The notes beneath the pieces are model-generated. The model was given only the letters and a program-made list of their open reading frames with translations. It was not told where the DNA came from and did no database searches. Below are positions 25,089 through 33,857 of a stretch of DNA of 64,000 nt, in pieces (positions within the stretch are counted from its first letter, which is position 1; each line of letters opens with the position of its first letter). Origin of the DNA: Bacteroides faecichinchillae JCM 17102 (lineage in GTDB: Bacteria > Bacteroidota > Bacteroidia > Bacteroidales > Bacteroidaceae); the NCBI RefSeq assembly GCF_000614145.1, contig NZ_BAKK01000007.1:95801-159800 (forward strand), given 5' to 3'. The position numbers were made by a program, and so were the translations under genes.

Positions 25089-26265
25089 TTACTCAACGTA
25101 CAGCACTAATCCCTTTAGGTATTCACCTTCCGGATGATAAATATTAACCGGATGATCGGCAGGTTGAGTCAACTGGTGAAGAATACGAACGCTACGACCT
25201 GACATAGCTGCTGCTGTGAATACTGCTGTACGGAAATTATCTTTGGTGACTACTTGCGAACAAGAGAATGTAAACAGGATACCTCCAGGTTTTATTTTCT
25301 CAAAAGCTTTTGCATTCAACTTTCGGTAGCCTTGCAGTGCATTTCTCAGTGCATCTTTGTGTTTGGCAAAAGCCGGTGGGTCAAGAATGATCAAATCATA
25401 TTGATCTCCCATGCGGTCGAGATACTTGAAAGCATCTTCGGCAAAAGCCTCGTGACGCGGATCATTGGGAAAATTCAACTCCACGTTTTTATTCGTTAAG
25501 TCGATTGCTTTTGCAGAACTATCTACAGAATGAACAAGTTTAGCTCCTCCACGCATAGCATAAAACGAAAAACCGCCGGTATAGCAAAACATATTTAATA
25601 CAGAACGGTCTTTTGCGTAACGTTCTAGCAATGAGCGATTCTCTCGTTGGTCTACAAAAAACCGGTTTTCTGTCCTTTCAACCAATCTACATGAAATTTC
25701 AGACCGTATTCCTGAGCCACGTTATCACTGCTCCCTCCTTTCAGGAAACCGTTTTCAGGGAAAAGGTCGGCTTTGAAAGGAAGAGTTGTTTCGGATTTAT
25801 AATAAATGTTCTCGATTTTATCCCCCATTACTTCGGACAATGCTTCCGCAATAACCATACGGTCTATGTGCATTCCGGCAGAGTGTGCTTGCATGACAGC
25901 GGTTTTTGCATAAATGTCGATGACTAATCCAGGTAAATTGTCACCTTCTCCATGTACCAGACGATAAGTGTTGTTTGTCGGATTGACAGCGATACCAATG
26001 CTGCGGCGCATATCGTAGGCGATAGCAGTTTACGTTTCCAGAAATCCGGATTAATAGGTTCTTGTTGGAAAGAAAGCACTCGTACGGCTATACTTCCAAT
26101 CTGGAAATGACCTTCGGCTATAAACTCTTTTTTAGAGGTATATACTTCTACTACTTCACCTTCTTCTGGTTCTCCGTCGATACGTGAAATAGCTCCGGAG
26201 AAAATCCAGGGGTGAAATCTTTTAAGAGACTCTTCTTTGCCGGGTTTGAGATATACTTTATGCAT
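25089..26265 (-). CDS. rlmI: 23S rRNA (cytosine-C5)-methyltransferase RlmI-like, two frameshifts
   Basis: Three overlapping frames together give one class I SAM-dependent rRNA methyltransferase of about 392 aa. The N-terminal part has the PUA domain (VYLKPGKEESLKRFHPWIFSGAI). The middle part follows after restoring one G/C near 26018-26021 (KLLS-AYDMRRSIGIAVNP). The C-terminal part follows after restoring one T in a six-T run at 25656-25661 (KTGFFVDQREN), and contains FCYTGGFSFYA (SAM motif I) and LDPPAFAK (motif IV). Both gaps are single missing bases in an otherwise conserved gene. Confidence 0.88.
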
Positions 26266-26310
26266 GGTCGTTTATTTTAGATAGAATAGAAATAAAATAC
26301 TATTTTTCAA

Positions 26311-26970
26311 TTATTTGTTAGCTGTAGCCGGTGAATTGGTAATTATTTCTTCCTCGGGTGAAGGAAGATTCTCAACTTCATAATCCCCTGTACGTTTCAG
26401 TTCCTGCAAGAGATTATAAATGTTAAGACATGCCCAAGCGTCAGTAGCGGCGTATTGTTTTTGTCCGTCACTTAATACGTCAGCTTCCCAATTGGATAAC
26501 CGTTGTGATTTGGAGATCTTTTCTTTAAACAAGATGCCATATATTTTCTGTAAGCTTTTGTCTTGTATTCCAAATTGGCGTACATAATCCTGTAACTCGA
26601 CACAATTCTTTTGATTAAAAGGAGCCCGCTTATGCAACATCATGAAATCATCTTTCAACGAAAGTCCCACTTTGATAATATTCGGATTTTCTAATAGATC
26701 AATGAGCGGCTGTATAAGTCCCATCATATTGAGGCGGAACAGAAAACAGCATTCATCAGAAGAAATCTGAAGGAGAGCTACCTTGTGAGATTGTCCTTTG
26801 GTAAAAGACGGACGTGTTTCGCTGTCAATACCCAATATGGGTTGGGACTGGAGATATGCAACCGCCTTGATTGTTTCCATTTCCGACTGGATAACATGAA
26901 TTCGTCCCGGAAAAATAGTTTTCGGGAGATCTTTTATTTCGTCTTTATTTATAGTTCTTTTTAATATCAT
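26311..26970 (-). CDS. RNase D/WRN-like 3'-5' exonuclease domain protein
   Basis: A 219-aa DEDDy-family exonuclease. Exo I is GIDSETRPSF (Asp and Glu), Exo II is KVGLSLKDDFMML (Asp) and Exo III is YAATDAWACLNIY (Tyr and Asp). There is no HRDC domain, so it is shorter than E. coli RNase D. It may act on RNA or DNA ends. It lies 5 bp after the DUF5063 gene and likely shares its transcript. Confidence 0.9.
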   Translation of the reverse strand: MILKRTINKDEIKDLPKTIFPGRIHVIQSEMETIKAVAYLQSQPILGIDSETRPSFTKGQSHKVALLQISSDECCFLFRLNMMGLIQPLIDLLENPNIIKVGLSLKDDFMMLHKRAPFNQKNCVELQDYVRQFGIQDKSLQKIYGILFKEKISKSQRLSNWEADVLSDGQKQYAATDAWACLNIYNLLQELKRTGDYEVENLPSPEEEIITNSPATANK

Positions 26971-26975
26971 TTTGT

Positions 26976-27656
26976 TTATTCATCATCATGACAATGGCAG
27001 CCGTCTTCGTGGCAGTGACAATCATGATCATCGCAATGGCTTTCATCATAGTCGTGGCAATGGCAATCATCTTTTCCACAACAATAATCGTCATTGTCTG
27101 GTTCGTTATATTCTTCTTCGTTATTCTCATCCTCCTCATCATTCTGGTTGTATTTCACATCGTGAAGTGCACGTAGTGTATTCACTAGTTTCTGTCCCCA
27201 GAGCATTCCGAAGTTTTCCTGGCAGATGGCCAATGAATCGTTCATCGTTTCATTCAATCCAAGTTGGAAGACGAAAATAAAATCTTTAATATCCTGGTAG
27301 ATATCAGCCAGATCTTCCGAAATAGATTTCTTGATGGGCTGATCGCTATAAGCCATGTCCTGTACGAATACATCCAGATAATCATCCTTTTCCCCCATTA
27401 AACCTACTAGGTTTATACGTAGAATTTCATAAATTTCTTCAGTGACATACGTTTCAGGAGCCTCGTCTCCAATAGTTTCGCATTTGGGAAGCATGGAAGC
27501 TTTTAGATAAAGTAGGGGCAATATTTTTAGTGACGTATCAACGAAAGCACTACGTTTCATACTTTCGGCACGTTCGAGAAATCTGCAAAACTCGGCAGCC
27601 ACCGTTACAAATTCAATCACATTTTTTTCAAATATCGTTCGGCTCTCTTTTTCCAT
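26976..27656 (-). CDS. DUF5063 family protein with a Cys/His/Asp-rich C-terminal tail
   Basis: A 226-aa protein. Residues 1-170 are the helical DUF5063 domain, of unknown function. After an acidic linker, the last 35 or so residues contain eight Cys and eight His in CHCH-type clusters among Asp and Glu (CCGKDDCHCH, DCHCHEDGCHCHDDE). Such a tail should bind soft or transition metals, which is inference from composition. It is divergent from ftsK and followed by the exonuclease gene. Confidence 0.8.
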   Translation of the reverse strand: MEKESRTIFEKNVIEFVTVAAEFCRFLERAESMKRSAFVDTSLKILPLLYLKASMLPKCETIGDEAPETYVTEEIYEILRINLVGLMGEKDDYLDVFVQDMAYSDQPIKKSISEDLADIYQDIKDFIFVFQLGLNETMNDSLAICQENFGMLWGQKLVNTLRALHDVKYNQNDEEDENNEEEYNEPDNDDYCCGKDDCHCHDYDESHCDDHDCHCHEDGCHCHDDE

Positions 27657-27676
27657 AATCAGCTTGATTTGAAACG

Positions 27677-27684
27677 CAAAGGTA
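27677..27684 (-). promoter_or_regulatory. -7 promoter element of the DUF5063 gene
   Basis: TACCTTTG on the minus strand matches TAnnTTTG, 20 bp before the ATG. Confidence 0.5.
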
Positions 27685-27726
27685 AGAAAAAGGATTGAAT
27701 GAGCGCAGCGCTCGTTATTTTTTTAT

Positions 27727-27734
27727 TATTTTTG
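27727..27734 (+). promoter_or_regulatory. -7 promoter element of ftsK
   Basis: TATTTTTG matches TAnnTTTG, 37 bp before the first ATG of ftsK. Confidence 0.5.
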
Positions 27735-27771
27735 CGGCTTAGATTCAGATTCCAATTTATTAAAAGTTATA

Positions 27772-30264
27772 ATGTTCATGGCAAAAAAGAAATTAGATAA
27801 GGAGGCAGATCAAACTCCATCTTCCCTTAGTAAGATTGTTGCGTATTTTAAGAATGAGACGATCCACTTTGTGATTGGATTGATGTTAGTTATCTTTTCT
27901 GTTTATTTATTGTTGGCATTTTCCTCGTTCTTTGCTACGGGAGCGGCTGATCAGAGTATCATTGATAGCGGAAATCCCGCTGATTTGGCAGCAGTAGATA
28001 ACCATGTGAAGAACTATGCCGGTTCGCGTGGAGCGCAGTTGGCAAGCTATTTAATTAATGACTGTTTCGGAGTCTCTTCTTTCTTTATCCTTGTCTTTTT
28101 GGCAGTGGCAGGATTGAAGTTGATGCGAGTACGCATTGTCCGTTTATGGAAGTGGTTTATTGGCTGTACTCTCTTACTGGTTTGGTTCTTCCGTTTTTTC
28201 GGATTTGCTTTTATGAACCATTATCAGGATTCTTTTCTCTATTGGGGAGGTATGCATGGTTATAATGTGAGTCGTTGGCTGATATCTCAAATAGGTGTAC
28301 CTGGTGTATGGATGCTTTTGTTGGTCACAGCGATTTGTTTCTTTATATATATGAGTGCACGAACTGTTGTTTGGCTACGCAAATTATTTGCGTTGAATTT
28401 CTTGAAACGGAAGCAAAAAGAAGAAGGTCAAGTGCCACCGATGGGAGAAACACAAGAGTTTACTACCTCTCAGCCACAGGAAGTGGAATTTAACCTGAAG
28501 AGAACTTATAAACAAAATTCTCCTGCACCGATAAAAGATGTACCAGTTGAAGAACCGCAGGATGATTCATTCTTATACACTTCAGAATCGGAGACAGTTT
28601 CTAAAGAAACTAATGAAGATGAAGTAACAATGGTTTTTGAACCGGCAGCTCCCAATACAACAGTTGTATCAACAGAAGACTCCGGCAATGGATTTGAACC
28701 GGGATTTGATGTAGAATCGGCTCCTGAAGAAGAAGAATACCAAGGTCCTGAAGTAGAACCTTATAACCCGACTAAAGATTTGGAGAATTACCGATTCCCG
28801 ACTATCGACCTGATGAAGCATTTTGAGAATGATGATCCTACTATTGATATGGATGAGCAAAATGCAAATAAGGACCGTATTATCAATACATTACGTAGCT
28901 TTGGCATTGAGATTAGTACGATTAAAGCAACGGTGGGGCCTACGGTTACTCTGTATGAGATTACTCCTGAACAAGGAGTACGAATCTCTAAAATTCGCGG
29001 TTTGGAAGATGATATTGCATTGAGTTTGTCTGCTGACGGTATTCGTATCATTGCTCCGATACCGGGTAAAGGTACGATCGGTATTGAAGTTCCGAATAAG
29101 AATCCGAAGATAGTATCCGGCCAGAGCGTGATCGGAAGCAAGAAATTCCAAGAATCTAAATTTGATTTGCCGATTGTACTGGGTAAAACTATTACTAACG
29201 AGGTATTTATGTTCGACCTTTGCAAGATGCCACACGTGTTGGTGGCAGGTGCGACCGGTCAGGGTAAGTCTGTTGGATTGAATGCTATCATTACCTCTTT
29301 ATTATATAAAAAACATCCGGCTGAGTTGAAGTTTGTATTGGTCGATCCCAAAAAAGTTGAGTTCAGTATCTATTCGGTTATTGAAAATCACTTCCTGGCG
29401 AAGCTTCCTGATGGAGGCGAACCAATTATTACCGATGTGACAAAAGTAGTTCAGACATTGAATTCGGTTTGTGTGGAAATGGATACGCGTTACGACCTAC
29501 TGAAAATGGCTCATGTGCGTAATGTGAAAGAATATAATGATAAATTTATCAATCGTCGTCTGAACCCTGAAAAAGGGCATAAGTTTATGCCTTATATAGT
29601 GGTGGTGATCGATGAGTTTGGAGATTTGATTATGACTGCCGGTAAGGAGGTTGAACTTCCTATCGCCCGTATTGCACAGTTGGCACGTGCAGTTGGTATT
29701 CATATGATTATTGCTACACAGAGACCGACTACAAATATTATTACCGGTACGATTAAAGCCAATTTCCCGGCTCGTATTGCATTTCGCGTTTCTGCTATGA
29801 TGGACTCTCGTACTATTCTTGACCGTCCGGGAGCCAATCGACTGATAGGTAAAGGGGATATGCTTTTCTTGCAAGGGGCTGATCCGGTACGTGTGCAATG
29901 TGCTTTTATCGATACGCCGGAAGTAGAAGAAATTACGAAGTTTATTGCCCGTCAGCAAGGTTATCCTACTCCGTTCTTCCTGCCTGAGTTTGTCAGTGAA
30001 GATAGTGGTAATGATGTGGGTGAAATAGATATGGGACGTCTTGATCCGTTGTTTGAAGATGCTGCCCGCTTGATTGTGATTCACCAGCAGGGGTCTACTT
30101 CATTAATTCAACGTAAATTTGCAATCGGTTACAATCGTGCCGGACGCATCATGGATCAGCTTGAAAAGGCTGGAATTGTAGGACCTACCCAAGGTAGCAA
30201 AGCGCGTGACGTACTTTGTATGGATGAGAATGATCTTGAAATGCGTTTGAACAATTTGCAATAA
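27772..30264 (+). CDS. ftsK: DNA translocase FtsK
   Basis: An 830-aa septal ATPase that pumps chromosome ends during division. Four transmembrane helices lie within residues 30-210, then an acidic linker (about 215-345). The alpha/beta RecA-like motor carries Walker A GATGQGKSVGLN and Walker B IVVVIDEFGDLI. The C-terminal gamma winged helix (about 760-830, IHQQGSTSLIQRKFAIGYNRAGRIMDQLE-type) reads the chromosomal polarity signal. The start could be Met1 or Met3. First gene of a ftsK-lolA-trxB unit with gaps under 20 bp. Confidence 0.96.
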   Translation: MFMAKKKLDKEADQTPSSLSKIVAYFKNETIHFVIGLMLVIFSVYLLLAFSSFFATGAADQSIIDSGNPADLAAVDNHVKNYAGSRGAQLASYLINDCFGVSSFFILVFLAVAGLKLMRVRIVRLWKWFIGCTLLLVWFFRFFGFAFMNHYQDSFLYWGGMHGYNVSRWLISQIGVPGVWMLLLVTAICFFIYMSARTVVWLRKLFALNFLKRKQKEEGQVPPMGETQEFTTSQPQEVEFNLKRTYKQNSPAPIKDVPVEEPQDDSFLYTSESETVSKETNEDEVTMVFEPAAPNTTVVSTEDSGNGFEPGFDVESAPEEEEYQGPEVEPYNPTKDLENYRFPTIDLMKHFENDDPTIDMDEQNANKDRIINTLRSFGIEISTIKATVGPTVTLYEITPEQGVRISKIRGLEDDIALSLSADGIRIIAPIPGKGTIGIEVPNKNPKIVSGQSVIGSKKFQESKFDLPIVLGKTITNEVFMFDLCKMPHVLVAGATGQGKSVGLNAIITSLLYKKHPAELKFVLVDPKKVEFSIYSVIENHFLAKLPDGGEPIITDVTKVVQTLNSVCVEMDTRYDLLKMAHVRNVKEYNDKFINRRLNPEKGHKFMPYIVVVIDEFGDLIMTAGKEVELPIARIAQLARAVGIHMIIATQRPTTNIITGTIKANFPARIAFRVSAMMDSRTILDRPGANRLIGKGDMLFLQGADPVRVQCAFIDTPEVEEITKFIARQQGYPTPFFLPEFVSEDSGNDVGEIDMGRLDPLFEDAARLIVIHQQGSTSLIQRKFAIGYNRAGRIMDQLEKAGIVGPTQGSKARDVLCMDENDLEMRLNNLQ

Positions 30265-30283
30265 AAGAGCGTTATATAAGTAA

Positions 30284-30925
30284 ATGATGAAATACATTTT
30301 TAGTGTTTTAATAGCTTTACTGTCATGGCCTGTGGTTGCTCAGCAATCACAGGCTAAAGCTGTTTTAGACAAAACTGCCGAAGCTTTTCGGAAAGCAGGT
30401 GGAATACAGGCAGAGTTTAGTGTGAAATATTATAATAACGGGCAGTTTGCAGGAACTTCCAGTGGGGTAATTTGTTTGAAAGGAGAGAGGTTTCAACTGA
30501 AAACTCCTGAAGCGGCTACATGGTTTGATGGGAAAACACAGTGGAGTTATCTGGAAAATAGTGAAGAAGTGAACATCACTACTCCTACTCAAGAGGAATT
30601 GCAATCTATCAATCCATATACATTATTATATATGTATCAGAAGGGGTTTTCATATAAGCTGGGTTCTATTAAGAGCTTCGGAGGAAAATCGATAACGGAA
30701 GTGACTCTGACGGCAACTAGCAAGAAACAGGATTGGGAGTCTGTTACTCTTTATGTTACTTCGGGTACGTATCAGCCTGTTTTCATAATGCTTCAACAGC
30801 GTGGTGCAAAAAATCGAAGTGAAATCACGATTACCAGCTATAAGACAGGATTGAACTATCCTGATACTGAATTTGTTTTCGATCGGAAACAATATCCGAA
30901 TGCAGAAATTATAGATTTAAGATAA
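30284..30925 (+). CDS. LolA-like outer-membrane lipoprotein carrier
   Basis: A 213-aa periplasmic protein with a signal peptide (MMKYIFSVLIALLSWPVVAQ). The body has the half-barrel pattern of LolA: AFRKAGGIQAEFSV, GVICLKGERFQLKTPE, TWFDGKTQWSYLENSEEVNITTP. It would carry lipoproteins across the periplasm. Position between ftsK and trxB is the common Bacteroidetes arrangement. LolA versus a close relative cannot be settled by eye. Confidence 0.83.
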   Translation: MMKYIFSVLIALLSWPVVAQQSQAKAVLDKTAEAFRKAGGIQAEFSVKYYNNGQFAGTSSGVICLKGERFQLKTPEAATWFDGKTQWSYLENSEEVNITTPTQEELQSINPYTLLYMYQKGFSYKLGSIKSFGGKSITEVTLTATSKKQDWESVTLYVTSGTYQPVFIMLQQRGAKNRSEITITSYKTGLNYPDTEFVFDRKQYPNAEIIDLR

Positions 30926-30938
30926 AAGAGATCAGAAG

Positions 30939-31886
30939 ATGGAAACAGAAAAAGTAAAATGCCTGATTATCGGGTCAGGACCTGCCGGATATACGGCAGC
31001 TATTTATGCAGGTCGTGCCAATTTGTGCCCTGTACTTTATGAAGGATTGCAACCCGGCGGTCAGCTGACTACAACAACGGATGTAGAGAACTTCCCGGGA
31101 TATCCCGAAGGAATCAGTGGTCCGCAGTTGATGGAGGATTTGCGTAGCCAAGCTTCCCGCTTTGGAACGGATGTCCGCTTTGGAATAGCTACAGCAGCTG
31201 ATTTAAGTAAAGCCCCATATAAAATAACGATTGACGGAGAAAAAGTAATTGAAACGGAAAGTTTGATTATTTCTACCGGAGCTACAGCTAAGTATCTGGG
31301 GCTGGATGACGAAAAGAAATATGCTGGTATGGGTGTAAGTGCTTGTGCTACTTGCGACGGCTTTTTCTATCGTAAGAAAGTTGTAGCTGTAGTTGGTGGT
31401 GGTGATACTGCTTGTGAAGAAGCTATTTATTTGGCTGGTCTGGCATCAAAAGTATACGTGATTGTCCGTAAGCCTTATTTGCGTGCATCAAAGATCATGC
31501 AGGAACGTGTGATGAAGCATGAGAAAATTGAAGTGCTTTACGAACATAACGCTGTGGGATTGTTTGGTGATAACGGAGTGGAAGGTGTGAATCTGGTGAA
31601 ACGTTGGGGAGAACCTGATGAAGAACGTTATAGTTTGCCTATTGATGGTTTCTTCTTGGCTATCGGTCATAAACCGAACTCAGATATATTTAAGGATTAC
31701 ATTGATACGGATGAAGTAGGATATATTATTACTGAAGGTAATAGTCCTCGTACAAAAGTTCCAGGAGTATTTGCTGCCGGAGATGTGGCCGATCCGCATT
31801 ATCGTCAGGCTATTACAGCCGCAGGAAGTGGTTGTAAGGCTGCAATTGAGGCTGAACGTTACCTTTCGGAAAAAGGAATTATTTGA
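30939..31886 (+). CDS. trxB: Thioredoxin-disulfide reductase
   Basis: A 315-aa FAD/NADPH enzyme that keeps thioredoxin reduced in the cytoplasm. FAD-binding GSGPAGYTAAIYAGRA is at the N-terminus. The redox-active CATC is at residues 136-139, the NADPH site at VVGGGDTACEEA, and the C-terminal FAD motif at GVFAAGDVADPHYRQ. The length is normal. It is last in the ftsK-lolA-trxB unit, followed by the repeat-rich 31962-32080 terminator region. Confidence 0.97.
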   Translation: METEKVKCLIIGSGPAGYTAAIYAGRANLCPVLYEGLQPGGQLTTTTDVENFPGYPEGISGPQLMEDLRSQASRFGTDVRFGIATAADLSKAPYKITIDGEKVIETESLIISTGATAKYLGLDDEKKYAGMGVSACATCDGFFYRKKVVAVVGGGDTACEEAIYLAGLASKVYVIVRKPYLRASKIMQERVMKHEKIEVLYEHNAVGLFGDNGVEGVNLVKRWGEPDEERYSLPIDGFFLAIGHKPNSDIFKDYIDTDEVGYIITEGNSPRTKVPGVFAAGDVADPHYRQAITAAGSGCKAAIEAERYLSEKGII

Positions 31887-31961
31887 CGTTTACTCAAAAA
31901 GAATTGATCACGCAGGGACGAGAATCTAATTCTACTTCTTAGTGTTATAAAAAGCCTGTTT

Positions 31962-32080
31962 TATTGTCACTTGTCACTTTTTGAAGCTAATAAACTAATA
32001 ATCAGAAGGATAAAAGTGACAATAGCAAGGTGATAATAGAGTGACAATAGGTTTTAAAGCAAAGTCTATTGTCACTTTTT
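31962..32080 (+). terminator. trxB terminator with four mutually pairing TTGTCAC blocks
   Basis: A clear terminator hairpin pairs AGTGACAATAG (32040-32050) with CTATTGTCACT (32066-32076), followed by TTTT. Two more copies of the same 10-11 bp block lie upstream: TATTGTCACTT (31962-31972) and AAGTGACAATA (32014-32024). These can pair with each other or with the terminator arms, so alternative folds are possible. The region separates convergent trxB and folB. Confidence 0.7.
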
Positions 32081-32279
32081 ATTCTAATGTGTTGATGTAT
32101 TTGTCTGATTATCAATGTAAAATAACTATTTCCTTTTTTTTCTCTTTTTTTCCTGATATCCTTCTTTTGGGGCAATAAATCACTTTTTTATAGTAATGAG
32201 TAACTGGAAAGTCTCTTTTGCTCTCTCATTATTTCTTTGTTTTTATTGTAATCTATTATTTAACTAGTTTGGTATTATA

Positions 32280-32386
32280 GTTTCCATTGCCTCAAACCTT
32301 TAGTTTCAATAGCCTGAAACTTTGGGTTTCAAGGCATGAAACTAAAGGTTTCACACTGATAAACTAAAGGTTTCACCCAATGAAAC
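32280..32386. repeat. Second array of alternating half-sites with an about 11-bp period
   Basis: GTTTCA and TGAAAC half-sites alternate, starting at 32303, 32315, 32326, 32337, 32348, (degenerate TGATAAAC 32357), 32370 and 32381. Weaker GTTTCC at 32280 and TCAAAC at 32292 extend it upstream. Each half-site can pair with either neighbour, for example TGAAAC-TAAAG-GTTTCA at 32337-32353. The core sequence differs from the 5616 array but the architecture is the same. It lies about 30 bp from the folB stop. The stretch 32081-32279 is otherwise AT-rich and featureless. Confidence 0.7.
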
Positions 32387-32416
32387 TAGAAAAGTATTGT
32401 ACGAATTGGAAGAAAG

Positions 32417-32785
32417 TTACCTACTACAATGTAATGTGATACCTGCTGTATCTATATCAGCTCCCATGGGCGGATTTCTTTTGGAAAGACTGATTTCAAT
32501 CTCTTCAACGGGAGGAAATGCAATAAAAAGTTTAGATACTATTCGCTTGCACACATGTTCTAAAAGTTTAGCCGGAATAGACATTTCATTCTTAATGACT
32601 TCATGTATTTCAGCATAATTGACGGTGTCCATTACCTCGTCCGTTGCGGTGGCAAGACTAATATCTACTTTTAGTTTTATATTGATGATATATTCATTAC
32701 CGATAAGATTCTCCTGTGGTGCTACACCGTGATAAGCATAGCAACGAATGTTTTCTAAGAAAATGTAACTGCTATTTATTCTCAT
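32417..32785 (-). CDS. folB: Dihydroneopterin aldolase
   Basis: A 122-aa folate-pathway enzyme that splits 7,8-dihydroneopterin. It shows IFLENIRCYAYHGVAPQE with the conserved Tyr-His-Gly, the NYAEIHEVI stretch, the LLEHVCKRI helix containing the catalytic-site Glu, and the C-terminal lysine in SLSKRNPPMGADI. Length is typical. It stands alone, convergent with trxB. Confidence 0.93.
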   Translation of the reverse strand: MRINSSYIFLENIRCYAYHGVAPQENLIGNEYIINIKLKVDISLATATDEVMDTVNYAEIHEVIKNEMSIPAKLLEHVCKRIVSKLFIAFPPVEEIEISLSKRNPPMGADIDTAGITLHCSR

Positions 32786-32846
32786 ATCTTTTTATTTCTG
32801 TCGAAGTAAAGGTAAAGCTTTATTTCTTTTTATAGAACATTTTCAC

Positions 32847-32854
32847 TATTTTTG
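32847..32854 (+). promoter_or_regulatory. -7 promoter element of the fucosyltransferase-like gene
   Basis: TATTTTTG matches TAnnTTTG, 19 bp before the ATG at 32874. Confidence 0.5.
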
Positions 32855-32873
32855 TTCGCTAAAATATAATTTT

Positions 32874-33857
32874 ATGGGACTGAAAGACTTTATAAAATCG
32901 GATTTGAATAATCTGTTATATCGTGAATATCGATTGAATCGGAAAGTGAAAAGACATTTATCTCCTTACTACAACGAACAAGAGCCCGTTGGAAAGAATG
33001 AGAAGAAAATAATTATTTTTATGGCGGACGGGCGAAAAAAACATGGTGGATTGGCAGATCGTCTTCGTGGTATGATCTCAACCTTTAAATATTGTCAGGA
33101 GCATAAATTGGAGTTTCGTATTCATTTCACATCTCCTTTTGAATTAGAAGATTTGCTTGTTCCCAATCAATATGATTGGCGGATTCGTAATGATGAGATT
33201 TCTTATAATTCGTCCTTCTCACTCCCTGTATATATTGATTCCAGTCATTATCCGGAAGCCGATAGGATATTCCAGCGTAAAATGGCAGAGAAAATGCTGA
33301 GTAAAAATTATAAGCAAATTCATGTGTATACTAATATGTATTTTGCTGATGATGAATTCGGACCTTTGTTTAATCAATTGTTTAAACCGACACCTGCTTT
33401 ACAGGCGTGGATTGATGAGAATTTATTAAAATTGGGGGACAATTATATTTCTTTAAGTTTCCGTTTCCAGAATTTGTTTGGTGATTTTCCTGATGGAAGT
33501 ACAGTTTATTCGCCAGAAGAACAAAAGGAACTACTTGATAAATGCATAGCAAAGATACAATCTTTGCATGAAGCACATCCTGAAGCGAATAAAGTTTTGA
33601 TAACTGCCGATAGTGAATGTTTCCTGAAACAAATATCGAAATTGGATTTTGTATATGTACTGCCCGGTAAAGTGGGACATATGGATCATCGTTCGGAACA
33701 AGATATTAACGTACACATGAAAACATTTCTTGATTTCTTTGTACTCTCACATTCCCGAAAGATCTATTTACTAGTTACTGGGAAAATGTACAAGAGTGGT
33801 TTTGCTAAAAGAGCTGCAAAATTACAGGGAGTTCCTTTTACAGAAGTCGATTTTTAG
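32874..33857 (+). CDS. Putative fucosyltransferase-like glycosyltransferase
   Basis: A 327-aa cytoplasmic protein. GGLADRLRGM (58-67) matches the GDP-fucose transferase loop of the O-fucosyltransferase/NodZ superfamily (pattern GGhxxRhR). SLSFRFQNLFGDF (about 193-205) and the late ITADSECF (about 242-250) fit the C-terminal GDP-binding half. Fkp in the same window makes GDP-fucose, so fucose transfer is plausible, but the acceptor is unknown. Its 3' end overlaps the convergent acyltransferase gene by 36 bp. The family assignment is based on a few motifs only. Confidence 0.55.
   Translation: MGLKDFIKSDLNNLLYREYRLNRKVKRHLSPYYNEQEPVGKNEKKIIIFMADGRKKHGGLADRLRGMISTFKYCQEHKLEFRIHFTSPFELEDLLVPNQYDWRIRNDEISYNSSFSLPVYIDSSHYPEADRIFQRKMAEKMLSKNYKQIHVYTNMYFADDEFGPLFNQLFKPTPALQAWIDENLLKLGDNYISLSFRFQNLFGDFPDGSTVYSPEEQKELLDKCIAKIQSLHEAHPEANKVLITADSECFLKQISKLDFVYVLPGKVGHMDHRSEQDINVHMKTFLDFFVLSHSRKIYLLVTGKMYKSGFAKRAAKLQGVPFTEVDF

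Noticed and set aside
26972..27280. Plus-strand His-rich and hydrophobic frames opposite the DUF5063 tail
   Set aside because: They are the antisense reflection of the repetitive CHCH/Asp codons. The minus-strand frame has the conserved domain.
32280..32386. CRISPR array
   Set aside because: The repeated units are only 6-7 bp, alternate in orientation and have 4-5 bp gaps. There are no spacers of 25-40 bp and no cas genes nearby.
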